A program made the position numbers and the translations under genes. Below, one piece after another: positions 17,551-27,699 of a stretch of 64,000 bases of DNA (its first letter is position 1; every line of letters starts with the position of its first letter). Below the pieces are notes generated by a model. The model worked only from the letters and a program-made list of their open reading frames with translations. It was not told the origin of the DNA and did not search any database. The stretch spans positions 434,001 through 498,000 of the forward strand of contig JAHCHW010000002.1 of the NCBI GenBank assembly GCA_026129525.1, given 5' to 3'. This DNA comes from Chitinophagales bacterium (GTDB lineage Bacteria; Bacteroidota; Bacteroidia; Chitinophagales; LD1).

Positions 17551-18894
17551 TTATAGCAACATTCCGGCAATGGTGGCGGTCATAAGGTTGGCTAAGGTGC
17601 CACCGGCAACAGCGCGCAAGCCTAACTTGGCAAGGTCGCTTCTGCGCTCGGGAGCCATAGGGCTTAGTCCGCCTATTTGTATGGCTATTGACGAAAAATT
17701 GGCAAAACCACACAGCGCAAACGTACTCATGAAAACTGTTTTGTTGAGCACAATTTTTTGCGAGGCAATCATATCGGAAAGTTGAGAGTAAGCGACAAAC
17801 TCATTCAACACCATTTTAGTGCCCAGCAAACTGCCAAACTGAAATGCTTCGGCAGGCGGAATACCAATTATCATGCCCACAAACTGTAATACCATCCCGA
17901 AAATAAGTTCCAGCCGCAGCGGTGAGTTGTAATGCGCCATGCACCAATCGTTAAGGTGCGTAACGGCTCCCAGTTTTTCGAACCCCCAATTGAACATGGC
18001 AATTAGCGCCACAAACGCCAGCAACATACCGCCAACGTTTAGCGCTAATTGCAATCCGTTGCTTGCTCCTTCGGCTGCGGCTTCAATCACATTTTCTGCC
18101 GTGCGCTCCACCTCTACTTTCACTCCGCTTTTGGTTACGGGTTCTTCTGTTTCGGGCATAATAATTTTTGCCATTACCAACGCTGCCGGTGCCGCCATAA
18201 TACTTGCGCCCAACAGTTGCTCGGCAAATTCAATTTTAGCAGCCATCAGGCTAACTCCTTTTGCTGCGGCAAACGATGAGCCGAGCATTTGAATGTATGC
18301 CGCCATTACTCCACCGGCAATAGTTGCCATACCGCCAATCATAATTGCCATCAGTTCGCTGGTGGTCATGCTTTTTATAAACGGGCGAATCATAAGCGGT
18401 GCTTCTGTTTGCCCTACAAAAATGTTTGCAGTGCACGAAAGGCTTTCCGCCCCCGAAGTGCCCATCAGTTTATACATTACCCATGCCATGCCCTGCACAA
18501 TGCGCTGCATAATACCTAAATGGTAAAGCACACTCATAACAGCTGAGAAAAAAATAATGGTAGGCAATACCTGAAAAGCAAAAAAGAAACCAAGCGAGCC
18601 ATCGCTGCCGGGGCTTTTGGCTAAATCGCCAAACACGAACGCAGCTCCGTTGGTGGTAAAGTCAAGCACTTTTACAAAACCGCGGCTAACTAAGTTGAAG
18701 AACGATTTAAACCAACCGAGCGGAGAAAAAAACGAAGCAAGTGCATTGCCTTTAAGAATAAGCACGGCAAACACCAACTGCAGCGAAAGCCCTGTACCTA
18801 CTAATCGCCAGCTTATTCGCCTTTTGTTGTTAGACAGAAGGTAGGCAATGCCTACCAAAGCAATCATTCCCAGTAATCCCGTAAATCTGTCCAT
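17551..18894 (-). CDS. Concentrative nucleoside transporter (CNT/NupC family)
   Basis: The 447-residue integral membrane protein imports nucleosides driven by an ion gradient. It begins with several hydrophobic helices (FTGLLGMIALVGIAYLL) and carries the CNT signature region: GQTEAPLMIRPF, then MIGGMATIAGGVMAAYI, GIPPAEAFQFGSLLGTKMVLNEFVAY and STFALCGFANFSSIAIQIGGL. The length fits the longer CNT members. It precedes the GH3 gene by 10 bases on the same strand. Confidence 0.93.
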   Translation of the reverse strand: MDRFTGLLGMIALVGIAYLLSNNKRRISWRLVGTGLSLQLVFAVLILKGNALASFFSPLGWFKSFFNLVSRGFVKVLDFTTNGAAFVFGDLAKSPGSDGSLGFFFAFQVLPTIIFFSAVMSVLYHLGIMQRIVQGMAWVMYKLMGTSGAESLSCTANIFVGQTEAPLMIRPFIKSMTTSELMAIMIGGMATIAGGVMAAYIQMLGSSFAAAKGVSLMAAKIEFAEQLLGASIMAAPAALVMAKIIMPETEEPVTKSGVKVEVERTAENVIEAAAEGASNGLQLALNVGGMLLAFVALIAMFNWGFEKLGAVTHLNDWCMAHYNSPLRLELIFGMVLQFVGMIIGIPPAEAFQFGSLLGTKMVLNEFVAYSQLSDMIASQKIVLNKTVFMSTFALCGFANFSSIAIQIGGLSPMAPERRSDLAKLGLRAVAGGTLANLMTATIAGMLL

Positions 18895-18934
18895 GTTGGT
18901 GAGTTAGCGTACGAACATAAGTTTTTGAATACGG

Positions 18935-18963
18935 AAATAAAAAAGCCCCGAAAAAACGGGGCT
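18935..18963 (-). terminator. Intrinsic terminator after the 18985-19491 gene
   Basis: AGCCCCG-AAAAA-CGGGGCT type hairpin (18944-18963), followed on the minus strand by a T-rich run. Confidence 0.85.
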
Positions 18964-18984
18964 TACAGAGTTGAAGTGAGCGAT

Positions 18985-19491
18985 TTAGAAATCGTCAACA
19001 CTGGTGTTTTTCTTATAGTCTTCGCTGGCTTGCCAACTGCTTTGAATGGTTAATTCAAAACGGCTTTTGTTTATTTCTTTCAAAGTAAACGTTACATCTT
19101 TTACCAACCACTGTTGAATGCGGGTATCATCTACATAGCTTTCGTTTTTCGAATCGCCAAACTTGTAGGTAAGAATAAACTTCATGCTCTCGGTTTGGTC
19201 AACCGCGCCTTGTACAAACACTTTGTAAAAACGTCCTTCATCGTTAAACTGATAAAGAATACGGTCGCACTTTACGGCACCAATAAACATATCATCGCCC
19301 GCAATGTAATACGCATCTCTTATAAGCGACTGACGGTCTTTTGTAAACTCCAATTTCTTTCCGTCTCTGAAACACGAATCTTTATGAACGCCCCAATAAA
19401 TATTGCGGAAATGAATAACCGCATCGCTTTCGGCACTAAAAGCAGGTGCGGCTGTAAAAAGAACTGCCAATACGAACAATAGTTTTTTCAT
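18985..19491 (-). CDS. Small secreted protein of unknown function
   Basis: The 168-residue product has a clear signal peptide (MKKLLFVLAVLFTAAPAFSA). The mature part is strand-rich with two cysteines (KDSCFRDG and AVKCDRILYQF). It includes SLIRDAYYIAGDDMFIGAVKC, and EINKSRFELTIQSSWQAS near the end. I recognise no family. It has its own terminator and stands alone, so a periplasmic monocistronic protein is likely. Confidence 0.7.
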   Translation of the reverse strand: MKKLLFVLAVLFTAAPAFSAESDAVIHFRNIYWGVHKDSCFRDGKKLEFTKDRQSLIRDAYYIAGDDMFIGAVKCDRILYQFNDEGRFYKVFVQGAVDQTESMKFILTYKFGDSKNESYVDDTRIQQWLVKDVTFTLKEINKSRFELTIQSSWQASEDYKKNTSVDDF

Positions 19492-19681
19492 TGTGCTGTA
19501 GTTTAGTTTTGATTTTTAGTGAACGCGAATATGCATTTTTTCCCTTTTGCCCATTTATTTTTTTTCATCTGCCGCAAACCGCCTGTTGATAAGTGGATTT
19601 TGGAATAGACACGGGCATGAACCGAACGTTAAATGTAAGCCTACGCCCTTAACATCCCTTACCAATTTCCCAAAAAAAAAT

Positions 19682-20935
19682 TTACTCGGAAGGAACCGCC
19701 TCTACCTTTTTGCCGGCAAAAAAATGCGAGTAGGTAAACAAGACAACAAAACCGGTAAATGCAATGGCGGAACCAATTACCATTACCATAAACCAGTTTA
19801 GGTGCCAGAAGTAATAGAATGTATTGAGGCTAATCATTACAAGCGCTAAACGGGCATATTCGGCATATACTATCCAGCGCCTGTTTTCGAAAATAGCGCC
19901 TATAATAAGCATGGTAATAAGTATAAGCGCAAAGAATACTATCTTGTAGAACACACTTATTTCGGCATAATGCGCCATATATTGGGTAGCGCCAATCAAC
20001 AACAGAAAAAACTGCAAAACGGCATAAAGACGGAACCATTTGTTGGAGTCGGCATTGTACTTATTATAAGCTTCAGCATTCACCTCTTGAGGAGCCTGGT
20101 ATCCGCCCATGTACGAGGGCAACCAACCCGGACGCTCCCAAATCATTTTCAGCTTGTCCCTCCACTTCATGTTGCGCGCCTTTTGAAACATTTCTACATA
20201 ATAATGAATATTTGCCCAAGCAGGGTTCCAACTGTTTAAAGGCGTGGTAATGCCATAGTAAATCTCATCATTCTCTTCTTCGGCTTTAAAAGTTCCGAAA
20301 AGCCGATCCCAAATCATCAGCAAACCCGCATGGTTTTTATCAATGTATTTTGGGTTAATGGCATGATGAACCCGATGATGCGAAGGCGTATTGAACCAAT
20401 ACTCAAACCACGGATGCAATTTGCCAACCACTTTTGTGTGAATCCAGAATTGTGATAGTGTATGCACCACCGCAGCCGCACCAAATGTAAGCGGCTCGAA
20501 ACCCATTAATGGAATGGGTAAAAACAAAGGAAAGGCAATAAGATTATGAAACCACGACTGGCGCAATGCCACACTCAAATTGTATTCCTCGCTTTGATGG
20601 TGCACCAAGTGTGCGCCCCAAAAAATATTCATTTCGTGCCCCCAGCGATGTGCCCAGTAAAAAATAAAATCGAACACCACCAGCGCCAGCAAGAACGACC
20701 ACCAAGTGCCCGGAATCTTAATGAACGCATAGTTGTCGTAAACCCAAATGTACACACCAAACAACATGGCTTTAAAAACCAAACCGAAAACCTGTTGCCC
20801 GGTACCTATCAACAAATTGGTAACAGAATCATTAAGGCGATAAAGGTTTTTTCTCTTCAGGTAACCATAAAGCCACTCTATTCCCATAAACAGGAAAAAG
20901 AACGGAATAACCAATAACATATAAGCGGGGTGCAT
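19682..20935 (-). CDS. Sterol desaturase / fatty-acid hydroxylase family membrane protein
   Basis: This is a di-iron membrane hydroxylase of 417 residues. The histidine clusters that bind iron are visible: HRWGHE, HLVHHQ near residues 95-120, and SHHRVHH about 100 residues later. Hydrophobic helices flank them (AYMLLVIPFFFLFMGIEWLYGY at the N-terminus, several helices after residue 300). The extra C-terminal membrane region makes it longer than minimal family members. The substrate cannot be told; lipid or carotenoid hydroxylation is typical. Confidence 0.88.
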   Translation of the reverse strand: MHPAYMLLVIPFFFLFMGIEWLYGYLKRKNLYRLNDSVTNLLIGTGQQVFGLVFKAMLFGVYIWVYDNYAFIKIPGTWWSFLLALVVFDFIFYWAHRWGHEMNIFWGAHLVHHQSEEYNLSVALRQSWFHNLIAFPLFLPIPLMGFEPLTFGAAAVVHTLSQFWIHTKVVGKLHPWFEYWFNTPSHHRVHHAINPKYIDKNHAGLLMIWDRLFGTFKAEEENDEIYYGITTPLNSWNPAWANIHYYVEMFQKARNMKWRDKLKMIWERPGWLPSYMGGYQAPQEVNAEAYNKYNADSNKWFRLYAVLQFFLLLIGATQYMAHYAEISVFYKIVFFALILITMLIIGAIFENRRWIVYAEYARLALVMISLNTFYYFWHLNWFMVMVIGSAIAFTGFVVLFTYSHFFAGKKVEAVPSE

Positions 20936-21121
20936 AGTTTTGCTGTTTTTTCGAAGCCGAAGTTAAGTGTTGCAATTTTAATTCGCCAATAAAGCGGACG
21001 AAAAACTTTGCAACTGTTTTTATGTTTAAGCCAACATGTTTTGTCGGGAGTGTTAACTGAAAACACTCATACCGCTATCTTTCGCAGAACTTCTACATTT
21101 ACCGCTCTCAATTTTGTAAGT

Positions 21122-22789
21122 ATGGCTCAACCCACACCCTACTCCGGCTTTGTGCAACAAATGCCCAAACTAAACAACGAATTTACCGATGATGCTTTTT
21201 TGCAGGATTATCTCCGCACTTATTTCCCTACCGATTCACTGAAAGAAATTACGCCTGACCTGGAACAATTCGGCAAACGAACTGCGGGTGAGTTTATGGA
21301 TTGGGCACGCGATGCCGAAGTAAATAAACCGCAACTGATACAGTTTGATGCTTGGGGTAACCGTATTGATGAGATTAAAGTTTCGCAAGGTTGGCTGAAT
21401 TTAGAAAAGGTTGCAGCCGAAGATGGATTGGTGGCTATAGGCTACGAGCGGAAATACGGAGAACATTCCCGCCTCTATCAGTTCGTAAAATTGTATTTGT
21501 ACACAGCTTCTTCAGCCATTTACACCTGTCCGTTAGCCATGACTGATGGCGCTGCACGATTGATAGAAGTTTACGGAAACGATTTTCTGAAACGCGAAGT
21601 GTTTACAGGTCTAACCTCGCGCAATCCGCAGCAGTTTAAAACCAGCGGACAATGGATGACCGAGCGCACGGGCGGTTCCGATGTTTCGCGCTCTATGACG
21701 TTTGCCATGCCCGATGGTGAAGATTACATTTTAAGCGGGCACAAATGGTTTACATCTGCCATTACCGCCAATGTAGCATTTACATTGGCAAGCACCGAGC
21801 AACCCGAAGCGGGTAAGCGTGCGCCACTTTCGCTGTTCTATTTGCCCATTCGCCATGCCGATGGAAAGCTGAACGGTATTGAAGTAGAAGCCCTGAAAGA
21901 TAAACTGGGTACACGTGCCTTACCCACCGCCCAATTACTGCTTACAGGAGCTAAAGCAAAAATGGTAGGCGAAAAAGGAAAGGGGGTACGCACCATTGCT
22001 ACCTTGTTCAACATTACACGCATTTACAATACCATCAGCGCAGTTTCGTATTTGCGTAGAGCGTATTCGCTGAGCAAAGCATACAGCGCCATGCGCGAAG
22101 CATTCGGGCAAAAAATTGAAAATCATACACTGCATCGCAAAACGCTTCGCGAAATGGAAATGGCTTATCAGGGCAATGCGCTTTTTGCATTTTTCGTTTC
22201 GCGTTTGTTAGGTAAAGAAGAATGCAACACTGCCACCGAAAGCGAAAAAGAATTGCTGCGCTTTTTAACTCCCGTTGCCAAATTGTACACCGCCAAGCAA
22301 TCCATTAAGTATGCATCAGAACACATTGAAGTGTTTGGCGGAATAGGTTATTTGGAAGACAGCGGCATTCCGGTAATGTTGCGCGATGTGCAAACGCTAA
22401 GTATATGGGAAGGAACCACCAACGTGCTTTCGCTCGATATGCTGCGCGCTGCCGAAAAAGAAAACGGCTTGCAGGCATTTTATGCTTTCACACAGGAGAT
22501 ATTTTCAAAAGCGCAGCTTGCCGAAACACAGCAATTGAAAAATTCATTACAGAAAAAAGCAAACGTCTTTTTCGCTTTTGCAAAATCCTTACAAAGTGCC
22601 GAAGAAAGAATCGCTTCATCACGCGATATGGCATTTTATGTGGCTGAACTCACCATTGCATTGCTTTGGTTAGATTTTTTGCAGACAAATTATGCTACGG
22701 GAAACTATGCAGCCACATTACAATACCTGCTTCGCTATACTATGAACGAAGAAATCTTACATACCGCTAAAGAACTGGGCTTGGTGTAA
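21122..22789 (+). CDS. Acyl-CoA dehydrogenase family protein (AidB/ACAD11-like)
   Basis: A flavoprotein of 555 residues from the ATG at 21122 (MAQPTPYSGFVQQMP). The open frame continues upstream to 21008 but that extension is not protein-like. FAD/acyl-binding signatures are present: WMTERTGGSDVS, SGHKWFTSA, EHIEVFGGIGYLEDSG, and SIWEGTTNVLSLDMLRA, the last resembling the AidB/ACAD10-11 branch more than short-chain enzymes. Expected role is flavin-dependent acyl-CoA oxidation or an AidB-like function; the substrate is unknown. It converges with nusB, 8 bases apart. Confidence 0.9.
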   Translation: MAQPTPYSGFVQQMPKLNNEFTDDAFLQDYLRTYFPTDSLKEITPDLEQFGKRTAGEFMDWARDAEVNKPQLIQFDAWGNRIDEIKVSQGWLNLEKVAAEDGLVAIGYERKYGEHSRLYQFVKLYLYTASSAIYTCPLAMTDGAARLIEVYGNDFLKREVFTGLTSRNPQQFKTSGQWMTERTGGSDVSRSMTFAMPDGEDYILSGHKWFTSAITANVAFTLASTEQPEAGKRAPLSLFYLPIRHADGKLNGIEVEALKDKLGTRALPTAQLLLTGAKAKMVGEKGKGVRTIATLFNITRIYNTISAVSYLRRAYSLSKAYSAMREAFGQKIENHTLHRKTLREMEMAYQGNALFAFFVSRLLGKEECNTATESEKELLRFLTPVAKLYTAKQSIKYASEHIEVFGGIGYLEDSGIPVMLRDVQTLSIWEGTTNVLSLDMLRAAEKENGLQAFYAFTQEIFSKAQLAETQQLKNSLQKKANVFFAFAKSLQSAEERIASSRDMAFYVAELTIALLWLDFLQTNYATGNYAATLQYLLRYTMNEEILHTAKELGLV

Positions 22790-22797
22790 CTGCCGAA

Positions 22798-23736
22798 CTA
22801 CTCCATCAATCCTCTGCCGAATTTCTTAATCTCGCCTCGCTCCTGAAGTTGTTCTTTGGCTTTGTCAAGCACCCCGTTTACAAAGTCCTTGCTTTTTGGT
22901 GTGCTGTAAAACTTCGAAATGTCAATGTATTCATTAATGGAAACCTTAACGGGAATAGTCGGAAAATACTTGATTTCGCAAAGAGCCATTTTCATAAGCA
23001 CCAAATCGAGTATGGCTACTCGCTCCATTTCCCAATTTTTGAGGTTGGGTTTAATGTATTCAGTTAACTCGGCATCGTGCTCAATGGTTTTGGCTAACAA
23101 ATCGTGTGCAAACTTTTTTTCCTCTTCCCACAAATCAAGGCTTTGAAAGAAATTGCTCTTGCTTTCATCAAAGGCTTCTACATACTTGGAAAGAATATGC
23201 AACAACAAACTGTTATCATCCTGATAGTTGATGTAAATTTCCTCGAGGTGATTTTCGAGATTCTTATCAGTCGTAAAAATCTTCTTAATCAGAAAGCCGA
23301 TGATGTCTTTATCCTGATGCAGGTCGGGAGCAGCTAATGCCGCATACTCTTTATAGCGGTCTTTCGAAGTCAGTTCGTTGAATAAACTCTTTACTACTTC
23401 TTCCTGAATGTTGTAGGCAATATTTTCCTTCTTAATGTAATTATTGAAAACGCCATCTGTATCCAAATATTTCACAATGCGGTTGGCGGCAATGGTAGTG
23501 CTTGCCTTTTCATCGGCTTCGGTTTTTACAAACTTTGCCATACGTTTTGCTTTGTCCACCAACGAGTATTGGCAAACTTCTTTTACATAAAGCAAGTTGG
23601 TAAGATACAAAGCCACCGAGCGCTGAATTTGATTTTTGAGCAGGGTGTCTAAACGCTCGAGTGGAGTTTCGCGGTCAATTTCCCATGCGTATAATGCCTG
23701 CATCACTTTTATTCTCAAATTTCTTCTGCCCAACAT
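22798..23736 (-). CDS. nusB: Transcription antitermination protein NusB (long Bacteroidota form)
   Basis: NusB binds boxA RNA with NusE/S10 to keep rRNA transcription processive. The product begins MLGRRNLRIKVMQALYAWE. The C-terminal NusB fold carries EYIKPNLKNWEMERVAILDLVLMKMALCEI and VSINEYIDISKFYSTPKSKDFVNGVLDK, which are diagnostic. At 312 residues it is about twice the E. coli length, as usual in Bacteroidota, because of an N-terminal helical extension. The gene downstream of it on the complement is the convergent acyl-CoA dehydrogenase. Confidence 0.95.
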   Translation of the reverse strand: MLGRRNLRIKVMQALYAWEIDRETPLERLDTLLKNQIQRSVALYLTNLLYVKEVCQYSLVDKAKRMAKFVKTEADEKASTTIAANRIVKYLDTDGVFNNYIKKENIAYNIQEEVVKSLFNELTSKDRYKEYAALAAPDLHQDKDIIGFLIKKIFTTDKNLENHLEEIYINYQDDNSLLLHILSKYVEAFDESKSNFFQSLDLWEEEKKFAHDLLAKTIEHDAELTEYIKPNLKNWEMERVAILDLVLMKMALCEIKYFPTIPVKVSINEYIDISKFYSTPKSKDFVNGVLDKAKEQLQERGEIKKFGRGLME

Positions 23737-23769
23737 AGTAAGAACGTTTTTGTGTGGTGGTTTTAAAAA

Positions 23770-24882
23770 TCAGCCGAGTTTTTGTTTGGCGTTTTCGATA
23801 CGCTGCATGGCAATATGTATGGCGGCTTCCTGTGTAGGAATATTTTCTTCTTTCGACTTACGGAAAATTTCGAGCGTGCGCGGATAAATATTTTCGATAA
23901 GGCGATGGGTTTCCTCCAAACTGAGTTCGTGCACTTCGCGGTAGCAATTAATAACACCGCCTGCGTTTATCACAAAATCGGGAGCGTACAGAATGCCTCT
24001 GTCCATAAGCATGTGCCCGTGTACGTTTTCATCGGCTAACTGATTATTGGCGGCACCGGCTACAATGGAACACTTGAGTCGCGAAATTGTATCGGAGTTA
24101 ATAGTGGCACCCAACGCGCATGGAGCATAAATGTCCACATCCAAATCATAGATATCATCGGGATTCACAACTGTAACCGGAAAGTCGGCTGCAACACGTG
24201 TAATGTTTGCAGGGTTCAAATCACTTACAAAAATCGTTGCTCCGGCTTTGGAAAGATGTTTTACCAATGTATAACCTACATGCCCTACACCTTGTACCGA
24301 TACCCGCTTTCCTTCAAGTGAATCGCTGCCGGTTGCCTGCTTTACGCTTGCTTTCAAACCCAAAAAAACTCCGTAAGCAGTAACAGGCGAAGGATCGCCT
24401 GTGCCACCTGCCGATTCGGGTTTGCCGGTAACGTGTTTTGTTTCCTGCATTACAATACTCATAATGTCGGTAGAGGTACCTACATCTTCGGCAGTAATGT
24501 ATTTGCCATTGAGGCTGTCAACAAATTTTCCGAATCTGCGCCAAAAAGCCTCATCGCGTTTTTCGCGATGGTTGCCTATAATAACCGCTTTGCCGCCTCC
24601 CAAATCAATTCCGCTGATGGAGGATTTGAAAGTCATACCCCGCGAAAGACGCAGCACATCCCAAAGCGCATCGGTTTCGTTTTCGTAATTCCATATTCGG
24701 CAACCGCCCAGTGAGGGACCCAACACGGTATTGTGAATGGCGATTATTCCTTTAAGACCTGTATCGGTGTCGTTAAAGAACATTACCTGTTCGTGCTCCA
24801 TGGGGGTCATCATGCCCAGCACATTCGCCTCTTTTTTTTCCACGCTCCTCATCGCATTTATTTCAACCGGCATACAAATCAA
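23770..24882 (-). CDS. Glu/Leu/Phe/Val dehydrogenase family protein (leucine dehydrogenase-like)
   Basis: NAD-dependent oxidative deamination of a branched-chain or aromatic amino acid is the family reaction. The 370-residue product has the substrate-binding lysine region MTFKSSISGIDLGGGKAVI, the catalytic ITAEDVGTSTDIM, and a Rossmann domain with VQGVGHVGYTLVKHL. The set GGCRIWNYENETDAL and ALGATINSDTI resembles leucine/valine dehydrogenases. Methionines at 24882, 24873 and 24852 could all start translation; the annotation uses the longest. Confidence 0.9.
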   Translation of the reverse strand: MICMPVEINAMRSVEKKEANVLGMMTPMEHEQVMFFNDTDTGLKGIIAIHNTVLGPSLGGCRIWNYENETDALWDVLRLSRGMTFKSSISGIDLGGGKAVIIGNHREKRDEAFWRRFGKFVDSLNGKYITAEDVGTSTDIMSIVMQETKHVTGKPESAGGTGDPSPVTAYGVFLGLKASVKQATGSDSLEGKRVSVQGVGHVGYTLVKHLSKAGATIFVSDLNPANITRVAADFPVTVVNPDDIYDLDVDIYAPCALGATINSDTISRLKCSIVAGAANNQLADENVHGHMLMDRGILYAPDFVINAGGVINCYREVHELSLEETHRLIENIYPRTLEIFRKSKEENIPTQEAAIHIAMQRIENAKQKLG

Positions 24883-25026
24883 TTTTAGAACATCCTGCTG
24901 CTTTTAGCAAAAGCGCGGCTAATTTAGACGATTTTTTTACTCTGAAATGAGCGCACAGGGATGTGGATTAAAATTCAGGAAGTTAGTTGTGTTGCAAACT
25001 GAATCCAGCGTCTCCGCTCACTATAC

Positions 25027-25935
25027 TCACTTCAACTTTTCCATCAACCCGAATCTCCATTCATCAATTCTATACTTCAGTGCCCTCCACCCCCTTATGC
25101 CTTCATGGTTTAAAACCTGATGTGTTCTAAAAGAAGGATTGAGCATCCATTTTAGTACTCGTTTCGGAAACGGTAGCTCGCTGTATGGAAACTTGCGCAG
25201 ATGCAAATGTGGCTTTAGTTGCGGATAAATTTTTTGCTCGTATTCGCTGCGGTTGTGGCGGTAAAATTCCCGATTTAACGGTGGCATTACTTCGGTGCCG
25301 ATGTGAAAGGTCAAATGCAGGTCATCAATCAGTTTTAAGTTTTCGGCAAAAGCTATCAGATTGTGCATAAATGCCACTTCGCTAAACGAAACACCTACAC
25401 ATATATTTTCGAAAACAAATTTACCGAGCAGTTCGCGTTTAAAAACAAAGCAATCGAAACCCGGATGCGGTTTACCGTAATCGGAATACATAAGCGGTAA
25501 CTGGCTTACGGAGTTATACTTTTTCGAAATCCCTCTACGGTTAATCACCAACGCATCGGTACTTTGCTTCAACAATTCGTGTAATGCCAAATAAAACTGC
25601 GGCATAAGCGTAATATCCATGTTGGTAAACAGTAAATACTCTGCCCGGCTTGCATGGTAGAGTGCATTCAACACATCCGCCAACAATGGATATTTTTTAG
25701 GCTGAGTAAATGTTCCGAAATCGAGTACGGAGCGTGTTAACGGAGGCAAAAACGTAACAAAATCAGGAACTGTATCGCTGTCCTCTTGGTAACCCACGGC
25801 ATACAACTCAACTGCTACTTCGCGTTGGGCAAACTCTTTCGCCACACGAATGCTTTCGAATGTAATTGGCTGAAACATGGCTGCCTCCGAACCGGCAGGC
25901 GCTTTAAACGGATTGACTATATGAGCTATTTGCAT
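25027..25935 (-). CDS. Putative glycosyltransferase-like protein, unknown substrate
   Basis: The 302-residue product shows a GT-A-like layout: an N-terminal HIVNPFKAP segment, a strand ending in an aspartate motif LLFTNMDITLMP (DxD-like position), and DALVINRRGIS followed by HPGFDCFVF, a pattern common in glycosyltransferase-like proteins that read or copy nucleotide sugars. No signal peptide or membrane segment is present. I cannot assign a family with certainty. It is divergent from the glutathione peroxidase gene. Confidence 0.5.
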   Translation of the reverse strand: MQIAHIVNPFKAPAGSEAAMFQPITFESIRVAKEFAQREVAVELYAVGYQEDSDTVPDFVTFLPPLTRSVLDFGTFTQPKKYPLLADVLNALYHASRAEYLLFTNMDITLMPQFYLALHELLKQSTDALVINRRGISKKYNSVSQLPLMYSDYGKPHPGFDCFVFKRELLGKFVFENICVGVSFSEVAFMHNLIAFAENLKLIDDLHLTFHIGTEVMPPLNREFYRHNRSEYEQKIYPQLKPHLHLRKFPYSELPFPKRVLKWMLNPSFRTHQVLNHEGIRGWRALKYRIDEWRFGLMEKLK

Positions 25936-25993
25936 TCAAACCAAAACTATACTTTAATTCGCTTCCCAAAAATCATTCTCTATTTTTATCGCT

Positions 25994-26470
25994 ATGGACA
26001 ATTCGGTTTATACTATTCCGCTTAATGATATACACGGCAAGCCGATGGCACTGGAAAATTTCAGAGGTAAAAAAATATTGCTGGTGAATACCGCATCGGA
26101 ATGTGGACTAACACCGCACTATGCACAGTTACAAGAATTATATGAGAATTTTAAAGACAAAGTAGTTGTAGTAGGATTGCCTTGCAACGATTTTGGCGGA
26201 CAGGAACCCGGTACGGAAGAACAGATAATCAACTTTTGCGAAACCAATTACAAGATTACTTTTCCGCTTGCAGAGAAAGTGAAAATACTGGGCGATAATA
26301 TTCATCCGCTTTACGCTTTTCTTACAAAGAAAGAAATGAATGGCTATGCTGACAGTGAAGTAAAATGGAATTTTCAAAAGTATCTGATTGATGAAAATGG
26401 CAAGCTGATAAAAGTGTTTTCTCCTGTTACAGAGCCATTGAGCGAAGAAGTTTTGGATGCCATCGGTTAA
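25994..26470 (+). CDS. Glutathione peroxidase (thiol peroxidase of the GPx family)
   Basis: The 158-residue enzyme reduces peroxides, usually with thioredoxin in bacteria. The three family motifs are present: NTASECGLTPHY with the peroxidatic cysteine, LPCNDFGGQEPGT, and WNFQKYLID with the catalytic tryptophan and asparagine. It has no signal peptide and is cytoplasmic. The ATG at 25994 gives the normal length. Confidence 0.95.
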   Translation: MDNSVYTIPLNDIHGKPMALENFRGKKILLVNTASECGLTPHYAQLQELYENFKDKVVVVGLPCNDFGGQEPGTEEQIINFCETNYKITFPLAEKVKILGDNIHPLYAFLTKKEMNGYADSEVKWNFQKYLIDENGKLIKVFSPVTEPLSEEVLDAIG

Positions 26471-26538
26471 TAAGTCATGTATTAACTGCAAACCATTTTC
26501 TGATTTAGAGTTTAGTATTTCGAATTTACCCGTCAATT

Positions 26539-27699
26539 ATGTTGTTTAAAGAAGTTATAGGCCATGAAGAACTCAAAAGAAAGTTTACAGGAATGTTGCA
26601 TTCCGGAAAGTTTCCTCATGCCGTTATGCTAACCGGACCTACAGGCAATGGCGGTTTGCCCTTAGCGCTGGCAATTGCCCAATATCTGCAATGCGAAAAC
26701 CGCAATGAAAACGATGCCTGTGGTGAATGTGCCTCGTGCATTAAATGTACAAAGTTTATTCATCCCGATGTTTATTTCACCTTTCCGGTTGTAACGTCCG
26801 AAAAGAAAAAAAGTCCGCCCGTAAGTGCCGATTCTGTAAAAGAATGGCGTGCGGCATTGTCCGAAAATCCGTACTTGAACTACAACGACTGGATGCAGAC
26901 AATAAATGCCGAAAACAAACAAGGCAATATAACTGCCGATGAGTGCCGGCAAATTATTCAGCATCTTAGTCTCAAAACTTTCGAGTCGGCTTATAAGGTA
27001 CAAATAATATGGTTAGCCGAGTTTTTGGGAAACGAAGGGAACATATTGCTTAAGCTGATTGAAGAGCCACCGGCCAATACTGTGTTTATACTTATTGTAG
27101 AGAATGTAGAGTTTGTGCTGAACACAATTCTATCACGAACACAGCAGGTAAAAATTAATCCCATTGAGGAAGATGCATTAGCTGCAGCATTAATGAAAGA
27201 TGCTCCAATAGATATCGCTGCCGCTAAACGAATAGCGCGCATTGCCGATGGCAACTTTGATACTGCCATGCGTATAGCTGCCGGTGAAGAAAACCTAAAC
27301 GACCGCTTATTGCATAAGTGGCTCGTAAACTGCTTTAATCTGAAATTAAAACCTTCGGGCGGAACAGCCCAAACGTTGAGCGAATGGATTGAGGACATTG
27401 CAAAAGCCGGTCGCGAAAACCAAAAAATATTTTTGAAGTATGCGCTGTTTTTTCTGCGCGAATGTTCGTTGATTTCCATTGCCGGAGAATCTGGAAAATT
27501 AGATGGAGAGGAGCTAAAATTCGCCAAAGGACTTTCAGCAAAGTTAAATGTGGAGCAATTGGAAACGCTTTCCAAAATATTCAACAACATGTATTACCAC
27601 GTTGAGCGCAATGCCAATCCAAAAATTCTTTTTATGAGCAATTCGTTTAAGATTGCTTCGGTATTCAGCAACGAATATGTTGAGAGCGCCAATGCGTAG
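26539..27699 (+). CDS. holB: DNA polymerase III delta-prime subunit
   Basis: This clamp-loader subunit helps place the sliding clamp on DNA. The protein begins with FKEVIGHEELKRKFTGML, has a degenerate P-loop LTGPTGNGGLPLALAIAQYL, the zinc-binding module CGECASCIKC followed by HPDVYF, and the AAA+ region IIWLAEFLGNEGNILLKLIEEPP with SRTQQ. The degenerate P-loop agrees with a delta-prime rather than a gamma/tau subunit. Its stop is directly adjacent to the convergent cytochrome gene. Confidence 0.9.
   Translation: MLFKEVIGHEELKRKFTGMLHSGKFPHAVMLTGPTGNGGLPLALAIAQYLQCENRNENDACGECASCIKCTKFIHPDVYFTFPVVTSEKKKSPPVSADSVKEWRAALSENPYLNYNDWMQTINAENKQGNITADECRQIIQHLSLKTFESAYKVQIIWLAEFLGNEGNILLKLIEEPPANTVFILIVENVEFVLNTILSRTQQVKINPIEEDALAAALMKDAPIDIAAAKRIARIADGNFDTAMRIAAGEENLNDRLLHKWLVNCFNLKLKPSGGTAQTLSEWIEDIAKAGRENQKIFLKYALFFLRECSLISIAGESGKLDGEELKFAKGLSAKLNVEQLETLSKIFNNMYYHVERNANPKILFMSNSFKIASVFSNEYVESANA

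Noticed and set aside
24883-25026. Coding potential between the leucine-dehydrogenase-like gene and the next gene
   Set aside because: No protein-like frame and no clear hairpin or promoter could be supported.
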